Source of the DNA: Nissolia schottii
Taxonomy: Eukaryota; Streptophyta; Magnoliopsida; Fabales; Fabaceae
Assembly: GCA_003254905.1 (NCBI GenBank)
Contig: QANU01074831.1
Coordinates: 49,562 to 113,561, forward strand
DNA: 64,000 nucleotides
Direction of reading: 5' to 3'
The number at the start of each line of letters is the position of its first letter. The first letter of the stretch is position 1. The position numbers and the translations under genes were made by a program. Below are positions 58,216 to 64,000 of the stretch, in pieces. Under the pieces are notes generated by a model, which saw nothing but the letters and a program-made list of their open reading frames with translations, did no database searches and was not told the origin of the DNA.

Positions 58216-60760
58216 GCTTGAAAATTTTTATACCTCCAAGACCATGACCATTGGGGTAAGGATAATTCTACCATGACCATCAGATGCATCAAAGCAGTTA
58301 AGCAGACTAAACTTCATACATGGCGCAACGTTATAATAAGTGGCTAAGGTGCTGGACTTTTTTCTTTTTTTTACACAACTAGAGTATCCACTGGTGTGGT
58401 GCGAGCATGGTAACTAATCTTTTCGTTGACTTATATACATCTCCATAAAATGAGACAACTAGCCAGAGATTTAACACTGCTGGATTTTACTAAGCCATTT
58501 CTCTATTAAACTTAACAAACTTGTTGCAAAACGAATTAATTTTAAAATGCTAGTATAAAAGCGATAGTACACTAAAAAACGTTTAGGGTCTTGCAATAAC
58601 AAAGTGTAAAAATAAAGATATTACTTATTATAAAAAAATATTTATAGTTTTAAAATAATATATAAAATTATTTGTATTGACATTTAAATATTTTAATAGT
58701 ATTTTAGACCTAAAATCACACTAAGTTTATATTATAATCATATGTCCATAATTCACAAGCAACAAAAAAAGGACCATTTTTGTAGTTAATATAGTAATCA
58801 ATAACATTTTTAAGGTTAACAATAGGTAGTTTCTCAAGTGTCACACAGGGATAAATAATATATATATATATATATATNAAATTTATTGAATTTTTTAATC
58901 ATTTCATTATCTAATATGACATTAATGTGTCATATGATCAAATGTGATAAACTAATATTTTTTAATACAATATTTATAGAGAGAGGTATATTATAAGATT
59001 AAATTATCCGCAAAACTCTAAACATCTTACAAATTAGTTCTTTTAATGATTTGACTGATAAAAATTTTGTCAATATCATATAAAACATAAACTGATAAAA
59101 AAACTCAATGAATTTAGTTCTAAAAATTATCAAAAATAAAAAAAATTATAAGCAATGGTATTTACCCATGAAGCATACATGAGAACCACCTTAACAATAA
59201 CATATATTTAAAATCCTATAAGAATCATAGCACAATAGTACACTCATAAAGTTAACAAATCATAATAAGCAACAACAAAAAGAAAAAAGAATCATAATTT
59301 CTTAAAATTAAACTAAAATAAATCATTATTAGGTGCAACTTCACTTCCTTATCAAGACCCAATTTATTGGGTTCAATTGCACTCTTGCTAAAAATTGTGA
59401 ACATAAATCTTTTGAGAGTGAAAACATAATTTCTTTGCTTTTATGATAAAAATAAGTTTTTATTGCTATAAAACTTAAAACACATTTTTTTTACTTCAAT
59501 TTGTTTTTAAGTAACATTCAACAGTCTTTTGATATTACAAGTGTTAAATCTATCGTATTTAAGCTTTGAAACAAGCTTTTAACTAGCTTAACACCATGAT
59601 ATACCGTATTAAATTAAAAGGGTAATTAATGTATCAAAAACCATTAAAATGGTAATTAAAACTGCGTTTGAAATTTGTCAAAATGGTACTTTATCATACA
59701 GTAATGCAAAATTTCAGTTTACTCAAAATATTTTATTTTAAATGGCCATCAATGTTCAATTAAATTTTTGTTTTCATTTTCTGAATTTACTATTAACTTC
59801 AGATAATTTGATTTCCATTTTCATTTCATATAAATATTCCATACTTCTCAAATATTGTGTAAAATTTTAAAAACAAAAACATAACAAATTATTGGTGATT
59901 AATGTTAATGAAAAACTGGAATGAAGCATAATTTTGCAAATTCTTTAAGGAGAAGAACAACTTCAACAAACATTGAGAGTAATTTTGTGCAAATTACCCA
60001 AATGTAAAATAGGAAAAAAAATCGTTTATAATTTTCAACTTTTAATCTTTTAAAAGAAACTCATTTTACCAAAGTAATATCGTTTTGTACCTTTTCGGTT
60101 GGTCATGCATCACAGTTATTATACTCATTCTCAAAGAAGCAGCTTATAATTGAATCACAAATCTTATGCTTTTAGAAATGTAACTCTTTTGTAGTAAAAT
60201 TCCGTTTCAATCCATCAGAGATTTCTAGTTTGATCTATTATATGTGTTTATAATTATATTTTACTTAAATTCTTAATGTTTTGGTCTCTCTGTCCTTGTA
60301 ATAAAATTGAATGACGTGTGAACAAGAATAAAAGGGAAATTTAGAGATTTCAGACTGAAAATATCAAATTGATAAAAGGAATATATAAAATATTAAATTA
60401 ATAAAATTTAATTGTTATGTATTAACAATGTAAAAATACTCTCAGTCAATTAAAACATTTCATATGCATAACTTTTTAAGTTATAAGTAAAAGAATCAAC
60501 AAATTTTAATGTGACTTGATTTAATTGAACAACAATGTGTAAAAATTTTATTCTATTAATATATAGCAATTAAATTCAAAATATAAATGCATATTATATT
60601 TAAAGGATTAGAAAGAACTATCTTCTCTAAATCAAATTATCCATTTATATAATTTTACACAACTATATATTAAGAAAAGAGCTTAATTGCAATGCACAAC
60701 AGCAAATTTTTTTATCCGCATGACTTTTACCATAGTGAATGAAAAAAGTTAACTATTTTA
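58216..60760. other. AT-rich intergenic DNA
   Basis: No frame with similarity, an (AT)n run with N at 58878, and no tRNA seen. 59600-59700 has small AAAATGGTA repeats. Confidence 0.5.
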
Positions 60761-60769
60761 ACTTTAGCA

Positions 60770-61760
60770 ATGTTAACTATACGCTGATTTTATTGTCATT
60801 GTATGGCCATTATTAACATACGCATAACAATACTGAATGGACAAACTTTTACACATGCACAAACTTTTTTTTACACATGCACAAACATTTTTCATATACA
60901 GAACCAAATCAGTTCATGTCTACAGTGCATCGAATAGTGAAAAGTACTTATCACTCTCTCTTTCTTTTGCTCCTCACTCACACTCTTAAGTGCATGGATT
61001 TACTCCTATCATGCACAAACATTTAAAGCAACTGCACAAACATTTAATCTGACGTGAACAAACTTTTCAACAAGTATAAACAAATAATAAAATGAAAATG
61101 AAACCAAAACAAAGAATAATATATTTTTTATGTTTACGTACACAAATTTTGAATAAGAATGCACAAACTTTTTTGCTCATGCACAAACTTTTGAACAACC
61201 AAAAATTAAAAAATAAATGACGGAATCAAAATCAAAAACAACTACAGAAAAGAAAACTTTTGTACTAATGTGCACAAACTTTTGATCCATAATACAAAAA
61301 CTTTCGCACACATGCACAAATTTTTTAACAAAAAAAAATTGAAAAGTTGCACAAATGAATATAAAAAATGAAAATTCTGATATTCATAACTTATGTGATA
61401 AATGAAGAAAAATAAATTAAAAAACAAAAAATTATATCAAAATAGTGTATATAATAAATGAAGAAAAACAAACTAAAAGAACAAATTAGAAAAACTCAAC
61501 AAAAAAGGAGGAAAAAAAACATTTTTTATAAATGAAAAAAAAAAAGAACGAAAAAAAATGAGGATGGAGAGGAGAAGAGAGAGAAAATAAATTAAGAGAA
61601 GAGGAGGAGGAGGAGTATGAGAGAGCAAGAAAAGAAAAGAGAAAATGTGCATTTAACGTGGTAACAAATTAATACAAAAGAGTGATATACACACACAATT
61701 TTTTTTAACTTAAGTGACAAAATTTAATTAAATGACACGGTAAGAAAACAAGTTTTGCAA
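60770..61760. repeat. TGCACAAACTTTTG repeat element, copy 3
   Basis: At least eight CACAAACTTTT / CACAAACATTT units between 60840 and 61325. A purine-rich GAAAAAAAA..GAGGAGGAGGAGTATGAG tail runs at 61430-61640. AGCAATGTTAAC near 60770 and TTTGCAATGTTAATCC near 61757 may mark the ends. Most complete of the three copies. Confidence 0.5.
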
Positions 61761-61921
61761 TGTTAATCCATAACAATTACATTCTTTGAGAAAAAAGAGG
61801 TAAAGTATGACTCGAAATAAAATCATAAATTGGTGAAGTGACCATGCACTAATTGCACTCTCCAATCACGAGTCCTATCAATGACATTTTAGTTGGATGA
61901 AATTAAAAAGAGGAATACTAT

Positions 61922-62055
61922 GTTGGCAAACATTTTGGACAATTATGGGATAACTTCTCTCACAAAAGTGTGAAGCTCATCATAGTAAAATTCACATAGA
62001 TCCCACAAAACTTTTGTGAGAGATTGTCACAAAGTTACCCAAGATGTTTATCAAC
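61922..62055. mobile_element. Short foldback MITE, ~134 bp
   Basis: Left arm GTTGGCAAACATTTTGG..CTCTCACAAAAG pairs with the complement of the right arm GTTGATAAACATCTTGG..CTCTCACAAAAG. Target duplication is short and ambiguous. Confidence 0.6.
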
Positions 62056-63924
62056 TAATAATTTCTCTTGAACAAAACTAATTGCCTAAAATATAGGATC
62101 ATGAAATTATTTTCAAAGTAAGCGTCCCACATCGTCTCTTTCTAGTCTTGTGCAGATTGAAAGTTGCAAATTATCATCATCATTAGTCAAGCTCTACCAA
62201 TTTTCAAAGGGCAATTAAAGCAACTTTTTCCTAATATTCTTCCAACGAGCTAACACACAGCGTATTGGGTTTTTATCTTTTGGCAATAATTGAGTAAAGG
62301 GTTTCTCTTTTTAACCTAAAGATGACCTAACCAGATATTCCCATAAGGAGACAGTGCCTCATCAGAACCACTTTCTTTTTTAAAATTGATTTAAATTTTT
62401 TAAATGAACATCAGAGCTGCTTTTTTTGTTCTCTAAATTAAAGGGGTCGTTCTCCAAGCTGCTATGAGGGGTTTAATTGGGAAAATAGCTTTCCCTGATG
62501 TCTATGATATACTCCAAAGACACTAATCCTCCGAGGCCATATGCTTTTCACATTTTTATTTTTAACTGGCATCTATAATGTTATAGAAGACAACATAGGT
62601 CTGTCTTATTGCCATAAATATTTTGCTAGATCGCACATGCAACTTTGACCAGTATAGATGAATTTTACCAATTATATGTGTTTGGCTCATGAGTGCACTA
62701 ATTAATCTATGGCTCCTTTTCAATAAAAAGATTGCCTATTTTAGCTAGTTAATCATTATTCTATTCTATCTAGTATATGTACATTCCCTATAGGTTTTAA
62801 TTATAAAATATAATACTACTACCATAACAGTACCGTCACTATCTCGAGCCAAAGTTGAATTCTCAAAGTTGGGCGAGTTTAATTACTCAATCCAAAAACT
62901 AAAGAATTATCTAATCTAAGCTACTGTAAACCCTATCTAAGCCCTATGCTTATTAGATGTGGAATTTAACACATCTGCCCTCACTCCTCACTCTCAAGAG
63001 GAGACTTAGATTTGCATGTGGTTCAAGACAAAGTAGAAGACGGATACTTAGATATAATACTAAAATCGAGTGAATCTAATTCATTTCTAAAAATTAGCTT
63101 AAAAAAAGAATAGATAATTGTCTAAACTACTATAAAAACTATCTAAGTTATATGTCTAACCTCATTCATAGTGTACCTCTGCCCAAAACTACCCGTGGCT
63201 CGTTTTTTCACAAAAACATAAAAGATCACAATTAGTTGTAGCCAATAATTCCAATGAATCTAACAATACAAATCTCCCATCACACACACACATGTATATA
63301 TGAGAGATTAAACTTGTCTCCTTAAGGATGTGCATGGATAAATTAGGGAAAGAAAGGCCACGCAGAAAGTGTTTCACTCCCAACGAAGCAATTAAAACCG
63401 GCCATCAAGCAAGCAATTAATGTAGAATACCTTCAAAAAGTTCAACCATATCGACAAATATGTTTCTATAAAATGGAGTACCATTAGTTTCCCTGCAGCA
63501 GCAGCAGCAGCATTAATATATAATTAATTGAGAAGACATGTACCGAATCACATCGCATATGTAAACACTAATCACTTCCAAACGAGCTCGGACAAGGAGA
63601 AGAGGGTAGAGATTTAAAAATAAACGCTTACATGCTTACAAAAACACATTTAAAGGACGTGATCTATGAATAATATTATTACCATTAGTGATTGATTAAA
63701 TTTAAAGTGTTTTAAAAAAATAAACAAAAAGGTAAAAACCGTCAATGATTGATATTGCTCATGATTACTAGTAATCATACAAGAATTTCTCGAGATTTAA
63801 GTGCATGCTTCACAAGATTCACAAGATGCACACATTAATTTCAGTACAAAAGCAATTAATCACACTTCCTTCAAACTAGAACCTTTAATCATAGTAGTTG
63901 CATTGCATTACTTGGCATAGAGAG
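62056..63924. other. Intergenic DNA, no gene recognised
   Basis: Contains a small (GCA)n array at about 63495-63512 and a CACACACA run at 63277. 62880-63150 has two related ATCTAAGCTACTGTAAACCC-type phrases. No coding signal. Confidence 0.4.
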
Positions 63925-64000
63925 CTAATCACTATTCCAACAAGTCTTAGTAACAATTTCAAGGGCACCTCCACAATCTAGAGGAGATGGAGGAGAGGGG
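63925..64000 (-). CDS. Possible 3' end of a gene entering from the right edge
   Basis: On the minus strand the last 72 bases read PSPPSPLDCGG and ALEIVTKTCWNSD followed by TAG at 63927-63925. The composition looks coding but only 24 residues are visible and I do not recognise them. Confidence 0.2.
   Translation of the reverse strand, partial: PSPPSPLDCGGALEIVTKTCWNSD

Overview
The window is nuclear DNA of a dicot plant, most likely a legume (an inference from TE flavour and protein similarity, not a search). Genes are intron-rich, plastid-type pentatricopeptide-repeat (PPR) proteins are present, a nuclear copy of plastid ycf2 is present, and most of the sequence is AT-rich and made of old transposable elements. 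Protein family names were recognised by eye from memory; no database search was run. Several long reading frames in the window begin with GTG or TTG, so plant starts were re-chosen at ATG.

Layout. 1-7.6 kb: 5' part of a PP2A B''-type regulatory subunit gene (minus strand, seven exons rebuilt, continues off the left edge); its introns hold MITEs and LINE debris. 8.1-17.6 kb: mobile DNA, comprising a 2.4-kb CACTA element, several MITEs with intact target-site duplications (TSDs), and a 3.4-kb inverted-repeat element carrying a broken plant-mobile-domain (PMD/MAIN-like) gene. 18.4-23.7 kb: two convergent intronless P-class PPR genes, resembling Arabidopsis At3g04760 and At1g08610. 25.3-27.8 kb: a hAT-type element carrying the broken C-terminus of a tonoplast monosaccharide transporter, then a ycf2 insertion from plastid DNA. 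29.2-33.6 kb: a six-exon RBM42-like RNA-binding protein gene (minus strand). 34.4-45.2 kb: MITEs, a CACTA remnant with ~82-bp tandem repeats, and a 3.65-kb solo LTR with a perfect 5-bp TSD nested in another repeat. 47.3-49.7 kb: a decayed LPAT2-like acyltransferase gene whose intron contains a decayed carotenoid cleavage dioxygenase gene, bracketed by 20-bp direct repeats. 50.1-51.4 kb: a MULE with ~235-bp terminal inverted repeats. 55.8-58.3 kb: a hAT element with perfect 8-bp TSD and two Copia gag remnants. 58-64 kb: repeat-rich, almost gene-free.

Four loci look functional (PP2A B'', two PPRs, RBM42-like). They do not form a pathway: one is a phosphatase targeting subunit, two probably act on organellar RNA, and one on nuclear RNA. 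The most unusual content is transposon-associated capture and shuffling of host gene fragments (sugar transporter, LPAT, CCD, PMD). I found no CRISPR array, tRNA, rRNA or bacterial-type system.
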